64,000 nt of DNA, from the NCBI RefSeq assembly GCF_900114215.1, contig NZ_FOSG01000014.1:97826-161825 (forward strand), read 5' to 3'. Below the pieces are notes generated by a model. It did no database searches. It saw only the letters and a program-made list of their open reading frames with translations, and was not told the DNA's origin. Source of the DNA: Streptomyces mangrovi (lineage in GTDB: Bacteria; Actinomycetota; Actinomycetes; Streptomycetales; Streptomycetaceae). Positions 9,202 through 16,556 of this stretch are shown piece after piece. Position 1 is the stretch's first letter; the number at the start of each line of letters is the position of its first letter. The position numbers were made by a program, and so were the translations under genes.

Positions 9202-10914
9202 ATGGCCGCCGCACCCACCCAGGCCCCGCCGCTGACCCCGGAGGAACTCGCGGACAAGCACCGCCCGACGCTCGAGAGGGCACTGGAGGCGATCCGCACC
9301 CGGGAGTACTGGTCCCCGTATCCGGAGCACCCCAAGGCGTACGGCGAGGAGCACGGCACCCTCGGCCCCGCCGAGGGGAAGTCCGCTTTCGACACCCTGC
9401 TGGGCGGCCGTTTCGAGCTGGACCAGCCCGGCACGGACGGCTGGGTGGGCGGCGAGGTCTCGCCGTACGGCGTCGAGCTGGGCGTGGAGTACCCGCACGC
9501 CGATGTCGGGGCGCTGCTGCCCGCGATGCGTGCCGCGCTGCCCGCCTGGCGGGACGCCGGGCCTCGGGTGAGGGCGCTGGTGTGCCTGGAGATCCTGGCC
9601 CGGATCAACGCGCGCACCCACGAGTTCGCCCACGCGGTGATGCACACCAGCGGGCAGGCGTATCTGATGGCGATGCAGGCCGGCGGCCCGCACGCCCAGG
9701 ACCGCGGTCTGGAGGCGGTGGCGTACGCCTACGCCGAGCAGACCCGCACCCCGGCCTCGGCGCGGTGGTCCAAGCCACAGGGCAAGCGGGATCCGCTGGA
9801 GCTGGGCAAGGAGTTCACGCCGGTGCCGCGCGGCGTCTCGCTGATGATCGGCTGCAACACCTTCCCCACCTGGAACGGCTACCCGGGGCTGTTCGCCTCC
9901 CTGGCCACGGGCAATCCGGTGCTGGTCAAGCCGCACCCGCGCGCGGTCCTGCCGCTGGCGATGACGGTGCGGGTCGCCCGTGAGGTCCTCGCCGAGGCGG
10001 GATTCGACCCGAACACGGTGGCGCTGGCCGCCGAGCGGGACGGCGAGGGCATCGCCAGGGAGCTGGCTCTGCGCCCCGAGGTCCGGATCATCGACTACAC
10101 GGGGTCGACCGCCTTCGGCGACTGGCTGGAGGCCAACGCCCGCCAGGCCCAGGTCTTCACCGAGAAGGCCGGTGTGAACACGATCGTCGTCGACTCCACC
10201 GACGACTACCGGGGCATGCTGGGCAATCTGGCCTTCTCCCTGTCCCTCTACAGCGGCCAGATGTGCACCACCCCGCAGAACCTGCTGGTCCCACGCGGCG
10301 GCATCGACACGGACGCGGGCCACAAGTCCTACGAGGAGTTCACCGCGGACCTGGCGGGCGCGGTGGACAAGCTGCTGGGCGACGACCAGCGGGCGGCGGC
10401 GCTGCTGGGCGCGATCGTCAACCCCGGGGTGCGCGAGCGGCTGGAGGGCGCTTCGGAGCTGGGCGAGACCATTCTCGCCTCGCGCGCGGTGGAGCATCCG
10501 GAGTTCCCCGGCGCCACGGTCCGCACCCCGGCGATCGTCGGGTTGGACGGGGCGAAGCCCGAGTCGGAGGAGGTCTGCATGTCGGAGTGCTTCGGCCCGG
10601 TCTCCTTCGCCGTCGCCGTGGACTCCACGGCCGAGGCGGTCGAGCTGCTGCGCCGCACCGTCCGGGAGAAGGGCGCGATGACGGTCGGCGCCTACACCAC
10701 CTCGCCCGAGGTGGAGCGACTGGTGGAGGAGGCCTGCCTGGAGGAGTGCGCCCAGCTCTCGCTGAACCTCACCGGCGGGGTGTACGTGAACCAGACCGCG
10801 GCGTTCTCCGACTTCCACGGCTCCGGCGGCAACCCGGCGGCCAACGCCGCGCTGTGCGACGGGGCGTTCGTGGCGAGCCGCTTCCGCGTGGTGGAGGTCC
10901 GCCGGCAGGCCTGA
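9202..10914 (+). CDS. paaN: phenylacetic acid degradation protein PaaN (aldehyde dehydrogenase family)
   Basis: 570 residues of the aldehyde dehydrogenase superfamily. NAD-binding region KPHPRAVLPLAMTVR, TGSTAFGDWL and the catalytic cysteine in QMCTTPQN (Cys355) are visible. PaaN-type proteins are linked to phenylacetyl-CoA breakdown, probably oxidising the semialdehyde formed after ring opening. There is no C-terminal MaoC hydratase domain, unlike the bifunctional PaaZ of enterobacteria, so a separate hydratase would be needed. GAGGAG precedes the ATG. It is divergent from paaR, with a palindromic operator 128 bases upstream. A strong hairpin (10927-10954) follows the stop. Confidence 0.86.
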   Translation: MAAAPTQAPPLTPEELADKHRPTLERALEAIRTREYWSPYPEHPKAYGEEHGTLGPAEGKSAFDTLLGGRFELDQPGTDGWVGGEVSPYGVELGVEYPHADVGALLPAMRAALPAWRDAGPRVRALVCLEILARINARTHEFAHAVMHTSGQAYLMAMQAGGPHAQDRGLEAVAYAYAEQTRTPASARWSKPQGKRDPLELGKEFTPVPRGVSLMIGCNTFPTWNGYPGLFASLATGNPVLVKPHPRAVLPLAMTVRVAREVLAEAGFDPNTVALAAERDGEGIARELALRPEVRIIDYTGSTAFGDWLEANARQAQVFTEKAGVNTIVVDSTDDYRGMLGNLAFSLSLYSGQMCTTPQNLLVPRGGIDTDAGHKSYEEFTADLAGAVDKLLGDDQRAAALLGAIVNPGVRERLEGASELGETILASRAVEHPEFPGATVRTPAIVGLDGAKPESEEVCMSECFGPVSFAVAVDSTAEAVELLRRTVREKGAMTVGAYTTSPEVERLVEEACLEECAQLSLNLTGGVYVNQTAAFSDFHGSGGNPAANAALCDGAFVASRFRVVEVRRQA

Positions 10915-10926
10915 CGCCTCCCGCTT

Positions 10927-10954
10927 CCGGGGCCCGCCGTTCGGCGGGCCCCGG
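10927..10954. terminator. bidirectional terminator hairpin
   Basis: A perfect 12-bp stem (10927-10938 with 10943-10954, GTTC loop) lies between the convergent paaN and trmH-like genes. It is placed to stop transcription from both sides. Confidence 0.8.
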
Positions 10955-10980
10955 GCCGGACGGTTCCCGGCGGGGCGCTC

Positions 10981-11652
10981 TCAGCCGATGTCGGCGTGTG
11001 CGCGGATCCAGGCGTGCATGGCGATGGCCGCCGCCGCGCCCGCGTTGATGGACCGGGTGGAGCCGAACTGGGCGATCGAGCAGACGCGTTCGGCGTGCTT
11101 CCACGCCTCCTGTGTCAGCCCCGGGCCCTCCTGGCCGAAGAGCAGCACACAGCGGCGGGGCAGTTCGGTCGTCTCCAGCGGGACGGCGCCGGGGAGGTTG
11201 TCGATCCCGATGACCGGCAGCCCCTCGGCCCGTGCCCAGTCGGCCAGCGCGGCCACGTCCGGGTGGTGGGTGATGTGCTGGTACCGGTCGGTGACCATCG
11301 CACCGCGCCGGTTCCACCGGCGCTTTCCGACGATGTGGATCTCCCTGGCCAGGAAGGCGTTGGCGGTGCGCACGACACTGCCGATGTTGAAGTCGTGGTT
11401 CCAGTTCTCCACCGCGACGTGGAAGTCGTGCCGCCGGGTGTCGAGATCGGCGACGATCGCCTCCCGGGTCCAGTAGCGGTAGCGGTCCGCGACGTTGCGC
11501 CGGTCGCCGCCGGCCAGCAGTTCCGGGTCGTATCGCTCACCGGCCGGCCACGGCTCGGGATGGGGGCCGACGCCCACCTCCGTGCCGTAGCCCTCGTCGT
11601 ACTGCACGGGCTCGTCCCGCACGGGCCGGCCCTCCCTCTCGCCTTCGCTCAC
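10981..11652 (-). CDS. TrmH/SpoU family RNA 2'-O-methyltransferase
   Basis: 223 residues. SPOUT knot-fold motifs are present: HDFNIGSVVRTANAF near the middle, RRCVLLFGQEGPGL, and the C-terminal SINAGAAAAIAMHAW, which forms the SAM-binding knot and dimer face. The substrate is probably a ribose in tRNA or rRNA, but the position cannot be told from sequence. The GTG start at 11650-11652 overlaps the stop of the HTTM gene (GTGA), so it is the last gene of the DUF5819-HTTM-trmH operon. Members of this group are annotated as RNA methyltransferases in Streptomyces without a defined target. Confidence 0.83.
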   Translation of the reverse strand: MSEGEREGRPVRDEPVQYDEGYGTEVGVGPHPEPWPAGERYDPELLAGGDRRNVADRYRYWTREAIVADLDTRRHDFHVAVENWNHDFNIGSVVRTANAFLAREIHIVGKRRWNRRGAMVTDRYQHITHHPDVAALADWARAEGLPVIGIDNLPGAVPLETTELPRRCVLLFGQEGPGLTQEAWKHAERVCSIAQFGSTRSINAGAAAAIAMHAWIRAHADIG

Positions 11653-13058
11653 CCCACGAGGGTACGTGCGGGGCTGTCGTCCCCCGACGGCTCCGTCTCC
11701 TCCTCCGGCTCGCGCGGGCGGCCGCGGCGCAGCCGTCCGGCCGCCCGGGACACCCTGGCTCCGATCCAGACCAGGAGGACCGTCGGCAGGAAGACGGCGT
11801 CGGCCGCGATCATGGCGAGCGAGAAGAAGGGCAGCCCGAGAACGACGGCGATGGAGGCGTGCTCCAGCATCATCACGGCGAGCAGCACGTTCTTCACCCG
11901 GCGGTTGAAGAGGGTGAAGGGGAAGGCGACCTGGGCGATCACCGTGCCGTAGGTGAGCAGCAGGACCATCAGCCCACTGCTGCCCAGCACCTCGGCGAGG
12001 GCCGGCCAGGGGGAGAAGTAGTCCAGGTGCAGGGGGTAGTAGACGGCGGTGCCGTCCTGCCAGCGGGAGCCCTGGATCTTGTACCAGCCCGCGGTCGCGT
12101 AGATCAGGCAGACCTCGGCCATGATGATCAGCAGGACGGCGTTGTGGACGATGTTGCCCAGGACGTCCATCAGCCGACGGACGTTCTCCCGCCCGGCCCG
12201 TCCGCCCGCGGGGCGGGTGACGTACCACCACAGTCCGTACACCAGCCACAGACCCCACAGGAAGGTCGCCCAGCCCACGTAGAGCACCGGTCCGTCGTCG
12301 CCGAACCAGCTCAGCCGGCCGCCCGCGGTGGCCACCAGCAGGACGGCGCCGAGCAGCGACCACAGCGCGATGCCGACCAGATCGGTCCCCCCGGCTCCGG
12401 CGCCGCTCCCGGCACCGAAGCGGCGGGCGCGGCGGGCGTCGAGCGACCAGACCCGGCCGCAGCGGGTGAGCACCAGGTACATCGCCATCAGATGGATGAC
12501 GTTGTCGCCGCCGTCGCCCATGAAGACGCTGCGGTTCTGCAGGGACAGCACACCGACCATGAACAGCACCGACATGGTCCTGGTGCGCCAGCCGACCAGC
12601 AGCGCGGCGGAGGAGAGGACGGCGAGGGCGTAGACGGCCTCGAACCAGACGGCGCTGTCGGACCACAGCAGCACCGTGAAGGCGTGGTTGCTCGCCACCA
12701 GCCGCTCGCCCAGCTCCCAGCTCCACGGGCCGTCCGGGCCGTACAGCTCGCGCCGGTGGGGCCACTCGAAGAGCAGGAAGACCAGCCAGGTGAAGGAGAA
12801 GCCGATCCGGACGACCGCGCTCTGGTACGGGCCCAGCGCCCGGTCGCTGACCTTGACGATGCCGCTCACGACCGCTTCGTCGGCCCTCGACAGCAGGCGC
12901 CGCGACCACGGACCGGCCGGTGCGGCGGTCGGTTCGCCGGGCGACCGCTCCCCGGCCCCGGACGGCTGCTCCCCGGCCCGCCGGGCGCCGGGGACGGACG
13001 CGGTGGAGGCGGGGACGGAGGTGGAGGGGGCGGGGGAGCCGTTCTCGGACTGTGTCAC
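11649..13058 (-). CDS. HTTM domain membrane protein (vitamin K carboxylase-like)
   Basis: 469 residues. After a disordered Ser/Pro-rich N-terminus of about 65 residues, hydrophobic helices cover most of the protein (for example FSFTWLVFLLFEW, AVYALAVLSSAALLVGW, VLLIIMAEVCLIYATAGWYK). This multi-helix fold with IQGSRWQDGTAVYY matches HTTM (horizontally transferred transmembrane) proteins related to vitamin K-dependent gamma-carboxylase. Whether it carboxylates anything is unknown. The GTG start at 13058 is overlapped by the TGA of the DUF5819 gene, so the pair is translationally coupled, suggesting that the two proteins work together at the membrane. The C-terminus is charged (Glu/Asp/Ser-rich). 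Confidence 0.8.
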   Translation of the reverse strand: MTQSENGSPAPSTSVPASTASVPGARRAGEQPSGAGERSPGEPTAAPAGPWSRRLLSRADEAVVSGIVKVSDRALGPYQSAVVRIGFSFTWLVFLLFEWPHRRELYGPDGPWSWELGERLVASNHAFTVLLWSDSAVWFEAVYALAVLSSAALLVGWRTRTMSVLFMVGVLSLQNRSVFMGDGGDNVIHLMAMYLVLTRCGRVWSLDARRARRFGAGSGAGAGGTDLVGIALWSLLGAVLLVATAGGRLSWFGDDGPVLYVGWATFLWGLWLVYGLWWYVTRPAGGRAGRENVRRLMDVLGNIVHNAVLLIIMAEVCLIYATAGWYKIQGSRWQDGTAVYYPLHLDYFSPWPALAEVLGSSGLMVLLLTYGTVIAQVAFPFTLFNRRVKNVLLAVMMLEHASIAVVLGLPFFSLAMIAADAVFLPTVLLVWIGARVSRAAGRLRRGRPREPEEETEPSGDDSPARTLVG

Positions 13059-13807
13059 TGGTCCTCCGGGATGTCCGTGCGGTCGACCGGCCACCAGGGC
13101 AGCACCCGGTACGTGGTCCCGGCGTCCGCGCTCTCACCGCTCCACGGCGGCGGCGCGACCGGTGTGGTCGCCGACCGCACCTGCACGCGCCGGATCTCGC
13201 CGCCGTTCAGCTCGGGTCCGAACCGCGACATCACGATCCGCCGCAGATACTCCTCGGAGAGGTCCCCGCGCAGCCCGTTGGAGCGGTTCTCCGCGTCGTG
13301 CGAGCCGGTGAAGAAGTCCCAGGCGCGGCGGAGCTCGTTCTGGTCGGTGTGGCTGGGGAAGGGGTTGCCGCGGATGTTGCCGATGTCCATCGCCGTCAGG
13401 TCCACCCAGCCGGTCCGCTCGCGTCCGCCGTCCGGCCGGACCACCTCCGCGCGGGCGTGGACGGCGATGTTCTGCTGGAGCGGGTTGGGGGCGAACAGCT
13501 TCCAGTTCTGCTCGAACTCGGGGTTGACGTAGTCCGAGACCGTCGAACCGTGCTGCTTGCTGAGGGTGTTGTCCGGCGCGACGTGCAGGAAGACCATCGC
13601 CAGGTGTACGCCGGTGAGCACGGTGACGACGCCCAGCGCCACCGCGACGGCGATCCGCGCCGCGGGCGGGAGCGACATCACCCCCGGGGCGCCCCCGGGG
13701 GGCGTCCCCGAAGACTCCTCCGGAGGCGTCCCGGAGGGTGCGCCGTCCGCCGCCGGGGGCGGCGCGTCCGGGGGCGCCTCCTGGCGCGTCTGTGCTTGTG
13801 GATCCAT
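13055..13807 (-). CDS. DUF5819 family membrane-anchored protein
   Basis: 250 residues. A Pro/Gly/Ala-rich cytoplasmic tail (1-45) leads to one membrane helix (residues about 50-75, ARIAVAVALGVVTVLTGVHL) and an extracytoplasmic domain with YVNPEFEQNWKLFAPNPLQ and VDLTAMDIGNIRGNPFPSH. The FEQNWKLFAPNP-type motif is what I associate with DUF5819, whose genes typically sit beside HTTM genes, as here (GTGA overlap). Function is unknown; a periplasmic partner or substrate-presenting subunit of the HTTM protein is a reasonable inference. First gene of the operon; its promoter lies between it and paaA. Confidence 0.78.
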   Translation of the reverse strand: MDPQAQTRQEAPPDAPPPAADGAPSGTPPEESSGTPPGGAPGVMSLPPAARIAVAVALGVVTVLTGVHLAMVFLHVAPDNTLSKQHGSTVSDYVNPEFEQNWKLFAPNPLQQNIAVHARAEVVRPDGGRERTGWVDLTAMDIGNIRGNPFPSHTDQNELRRAWDFFTGSHDAENRSNGLRGDLSEEYLRRIVMSRFGPELNGGEIRRVQVRSATTPVAPPPWSGESADAGTTYRVLPWWPVDRTDIPEDQ

Positions 13808-13908
13808 GCCCTCCCCGATCTCGGGCCCGGCCGGGCCCCGCTCTCACGACCCCGCGACACCGGTCGCGCTCCCCCGCGGCCGCCCCGGTCCGCGGCGGCC
13901 CTACGAGG

Positions 13909-13917
13909 TTATCCACA
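13909..13917 (+). promoter_or_regulatory. perfect DnaA box TTATCCACA upstream of paaA
   Basis: TTATCCACA within GTTATCCACAG, three bases upstream of the putative -35 of paaA and 36 bases from the palindromic operator. DnaA binding is inferred from the perfect consensus only. Confidence 0.6.
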
Positions 13918-13920
13918 GCC

Positions 13921-13950
13921 TTGACACCTTGGGGCCCGGACGACCACCAT
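13921..13950 (+). promoter_or_regulatory. putative paaA promoter
   Basis: TTGACA at 13921-13926 and CACCAT at 13945-13950, 18 bases apart, resemble a vegetative sigma (HrdB-type) promoter. The predicted transcription start falls inside the palindrome at 13954-13967, the typical layout for TetR repression. Confidence 0.5.
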
Positions 13951-13953
13951 TGA

Positions 13954-13967
13954 ACCGAACGATCGGT
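13954..13967. promoter_or_regulatory. palindromic operator in front of paaA
   Basis: ACCGAACGATCGGT, the exact reverse complement of the site at 9061-9074. It is followed by CGGTTGGTTGGTT, which adds further half-site-like repeats. It lies 40 bases upstream of the paaA start codon. Confidence 0.75.
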
Positions 13968-14006
13968 CGGTTGGTTGGTTCCTCGCCAGGAGCAAGGGAG
14001 CTCTGC

Positions 14007-14993
14007 ATGACGACGCTGCTGCCGGAGACGGACCGGGGCGGAGGTCCCGGAGCGCACGAGGAGGCGTTCGACGCGGCGATCGCGGCGGACGAGCGGATCG
14101 AGCCGCGCGACTGGATGCCCGACGCCTACCGCGCCACGCTGGTGCGCCAGATCGCCCAGCACGCCCACTCCGAGATCATCGGCATGCAGCCGGAGGCCAA
14201 CTGGATCACGCGTGCGCCCTCGCTGCGCCGCAAGGCGATCCTGATGGCCAAGGTGCAGGACGAGGCGGGGCACGGGCTCTATCTCTACAGCGCCGCCGAG
14301 ACGCTCGGCGCCAGTCGCGACGAGCTGCTGGACAAGCTGCACTCCGGGCGCCAGAAGTACTCCTCGATCTTCAACTACCCCACCCTGACCTGGGCCGACG
14401 TCGGCGCGATCGGCTGGCTTGTGGATGGCGCGGCCATCACCAACCAGGTGCCGCTGTGCCGCTGCTCCTACGGGCCCTACGCGCGGGCCATGGTCCGTGT
14501 CTGCAAGGAGGAGTCCTTCCACCAGCGCCAGGGATACGAGCTGCTGCTCGCGCTGAGCCGGGGCACCGAGGCCCAGCACGCCATGGCGCAGGACGCCGTG
14601 GACCGCTGGTGGTGGCCGTCGCTGATGATGTTCGGGCCGCCCGACGACGCCTCGAAGCACTCCGCCCAGTCGATGGCCTGGAAGATCAAGCGGCACTCCA
14701 ACGACGAGCTGCGGCAGCGCTTCGTGGACATCTGCGTGCCCCAGGCCGAGTCCCTCGGGCTGACCCTGCCCGACCCCGAGCTGCGGTGGAACGAGGAGCG
14801 CGGGCACTACGACTTCGGGCCGATCGACTGGTCCGAGTTCCACGAGGTGCTGCGCGGCAACGGCCCCTGCAACGAGCAGCGGCTGGACCGCCGCCGCCGC
14901 GCCCACGAGGAGGGCGCCTGGGTGCGCGAGGCCGCCGCGGCGTACGCCCGCAAGCACGGCGAGCAGGACGGCGACGGAAGGACGGCGGCATGA
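14007..14993 (+). CDS. paaA: 1,2-phenylacetyl-CoA epoxidase subunit PaaA (catalytic)
   Basis: 328 residues. Ferritin-like diiron carboxylate oxygenase with KVQDEAGHGLYLYSAAE and CKEESFHQRQGYELLL carrying the Glu/His iron ligands. With PaaC it forms the core that epoxidises the aromatic ring of phenylacetyl-CoA. First gene of paaABCDE. The ATG at 14007 has AAGGGAG just upstream (13994-14000). paaB begins 4 bases before the stop. The promoter region holds the TetR-type palindrome. Confidence 0.93.
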   Translation: MTTLLPETDRGGGPGAHEEAFDAAIAADERIEPRDWMPDAYRATLVRQIAQHAHSEIIGMQPEANWITRAPSLRRKAILMAKVQDEAGHGLYLYSAAETLGASRDELLDKLHSGRQKYSSIFNYPTLTWADVGAIGWLVDGAAITNQVPLCRCSYGPYARAMVRVCKEESFHQRQGYELLLALSRGTEAQHAMAQDAVDRWWWPSLMMFGPPDDASKHSAQSMAWKIKRHSNDELRQRFVDICVPQAESLGLTLPDPELRWNEERGHYDFGPIDWSEFHEVLRGNGPCNEQRLDRRRRAHEEGAWVREAAAAYARKHGEQDGDGRTAA

Positions 14994-15277
14994 CCACCAG
15001 CGAATGGCCCCTGTGGGAGGTCTTCGTCCGCAGCAGGCGCGGCCTGTCCCACACCCACGCCGGGAGCCTGCACGCGCCCGACGCCGAGATGGCCCTGCGC
15101 AACGCGCGGGACCTGTACACCCGGCGGTCGGAGGGCGTCTCGATCTGGGTGGTGCCGTCGTCCGCGGTCACCGCCTCCTCGCCCGACGAGAAGGATCCGT
15201 TCTTCGAGCCCGCCGCCGACAAGCCCTACCGCCACCCCACCTTCTACGAGGTCCCGGAAGGGGTGCGGCACCTGTGA
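14990..15277 (+). CDS. paaB: 1,2-phenylacetyl-CoA epoxidase subunit PaaB
   Basis: 95 residues, the usual length. Conserved PaaB start WPLWEVFVRSRRGLSHTHAG, then APDAEMALRNARDLYTRR. PaaB is a small bridging subunit needed to assemble the PaaAC core. The ATG at 14990 overlaps the paaA stop; the next gene, paaC, overlaps by the GTGA arrangement. No metal ligands are expected. Confidence 0.93.
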   Translation: MTTSEWPLWEVFVRSRRGLSHTHAGSLHAPDAEMALRNARDLYTRRSEGVSIWVVPSSAVTASSPDEKDPFFEPAADKPYRHPTFYEVPEGVRHL

Positions 15278-15996
15278 GCGCTCCCCGTACGGCCGTGCTG
15301 GCCCTCGGCGACGACGCGCTGGTCCTCTCCCATCGGCTGGGGGAGTGGGCCGGGAACGCGCCCGTTCTGGAGGAGGAGGTCGCCCTCGCCAACATCGCGC
15401 TGGATCTCCTGGGCCAGGCCCGCACCCTGCTGTCGATGGCCGGGGACGAGGACGAGCTGGCGTACCTCCGCGAGGAGCGGGCCTTCACCAACGTGCAGCT
15501 CGTCGAGCAGCCGAACGGCGACTTCGCCCACACCATCGCCCGCCAGCTGTACTTCTCCGCCTACCAGGAGCTGCTGTACGAGCGGCTGGCCGGTGGCGGC
15601 ACCGACGACGCGGAGCTCGCCGCGCTGGCCGCCAAGGCGGTCAAGGAGGTCGCCTACCACCGCGACCACGCCGAGCACTGGACGCTGCGCCTGGGTGACG
15701 GCACCGAGGCGAGCCACAGGCGCATGAAGGACGCGCTGGAGGGGCTGTGGCGCCACACCGGCGAGCTGTTCCGGCCCGTCGAGGGCCTGGACGTCGACTG
15801 GGCCGGGCTGGACGAGGAGTGGACGCGGCGCATCACCGCCGTGTTGGAGCGTGCGACCCTCGCCGTCCCCGAAGGGCCGCGGAGCAGCCCCTGGGCCGCC
15901 GGCGCCGGACGGCAGGGCGTCCACACCGAGCCGTTCGGCCGGATGCTCGCCGAGATGCAGCATCTGCACCGCAGCCACCCGGGAGCATCGTGGTGA
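15274..15996 (+). CDS. paaC: 1,2-phenylacetyl-CoA epoxidase subunit PaaC (structural)
   Basis: 240 residues. Ferritin-like fold without a full diiron site; recognisable segments are LGDDALVLSHRLGEWAGNAP, EEEVALANIALDLLGQAR and EVAYHRDHAEHWTLRLGDGT. Partner of PaaA in the epoxidase heterodimer. The GTG start at 15274 overlaps the paaB stop codon, and the TGA overlaps the GTG of paaD, so translation is coupled through the operon. Confidence 0.92.
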   Translation: MSAPRTAVLALGDDALVLSHRLGEWAGNAPVLEEEVALANIALDLLGQARTLLSMAGDEDELAYLREERAFTNVQLVEQPNGDFAHTIARQLYFSAYQELLYERLAGGGTDDAELAALAAKAVKEVAYHRDHAEHWTLRLGDGTEASHRRMKDALEGLWRHTGELFRPVEGLDVDWAGLDEEWTRRITAVLERATLAVPEGPRSSPWAAGAGRQGVHTEPFGRMLAEMQHLHRSHPGASW

Positions 15997-16556
15997 CGCT
16001 CCCGGCAAAGGCGGCAGAAGCGACGGCGGAGACAACGGCGGAGACAACGGCGGAGGCGACGGTGCTGGAGGCGGAGCTGCGCGAGGTCGCCGGCTCCGTC
16101 CCGGACCCGGAGCTGCCGGTGGTGTCCCTGGCCGAGCTGGGAGTGCTGCGCGGTCTGCACATCCTTGGACCCGGCCGGGTGGAGGTCGAGCTGACCCCCA
16201 CCTACACCGGCTGCCCGGCGGTGGAGGCGATGTCCGCCGACGTGGAGCGGGCGCTGCGTGAGCACGGCGTGGCGGAGGTGACGGTCCGCACGGTCCTCTC
16301 CCCGCCCTGGACGACGGACGCGATCACCGCCGAGGGCCGCCGCAAGCTGGCCGAGTTCGGGATAGCCCCGCCCCGGCCCGGTGCGGGTGCCTCCGACGGT
16401 GGTGGTCCGGTCGCGGTGGACCTGGCCATCCGCTGTCCCCACTGCGGCTCGACCGATACCACCCTGCTCAGCCGCTTCTCCTCCACCGCCTGCAAGGCGC
16501 TGCGCCGCTGCGCCTCCTGCCGGGAGCCGTTCGACCACTTCAAGGAGCTGCTATGA
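15993..16556 (+). CDS. paaD: PaaD, iron-sulfur maturation factor of the epoxidase
   Basis: 187 residues. The MIP18/DUF59 domain (VPDPELPVVSLAELGVLRGL, LTPTYTGCPAVEAM) is followed by a C-terminal zinc-ribbon-like segment with CPHCGS and CASCREP. PaaD is needed for Fe-S loading of the PaaE reductase. Start: GTG 15993 (overlapping the paaC TGA) was preferred, but GTG 15990 directly before it is equally possible; GGGAG at 15981-15985 serves both. An unusual Ala/Glu/Thr-rich stretch (residues 5-18) precedes the domain. Confidence 0.9.
   Translation: MTLPAKAAEATAETTAETTAEATVLEAELREVAGSVPDPELPVVSLAELGVLRGLHILGPGRVEVELTPTYTGCPAVEAMSADVERALREHGVAEVTVRTVLSPPWTTDAITAEGRRKLAEFGIAPPRPGAGASDGGGPVAVDLAIRCPHCGSTDTTLLSRFSSTACKALRRCASCREPFDHFKELL

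Noticed and set aside
8374..10818. 814-codon extension of the TetR gene
   Set aside because: The extension is antisense to paaN; TetR homology starts after 9018.
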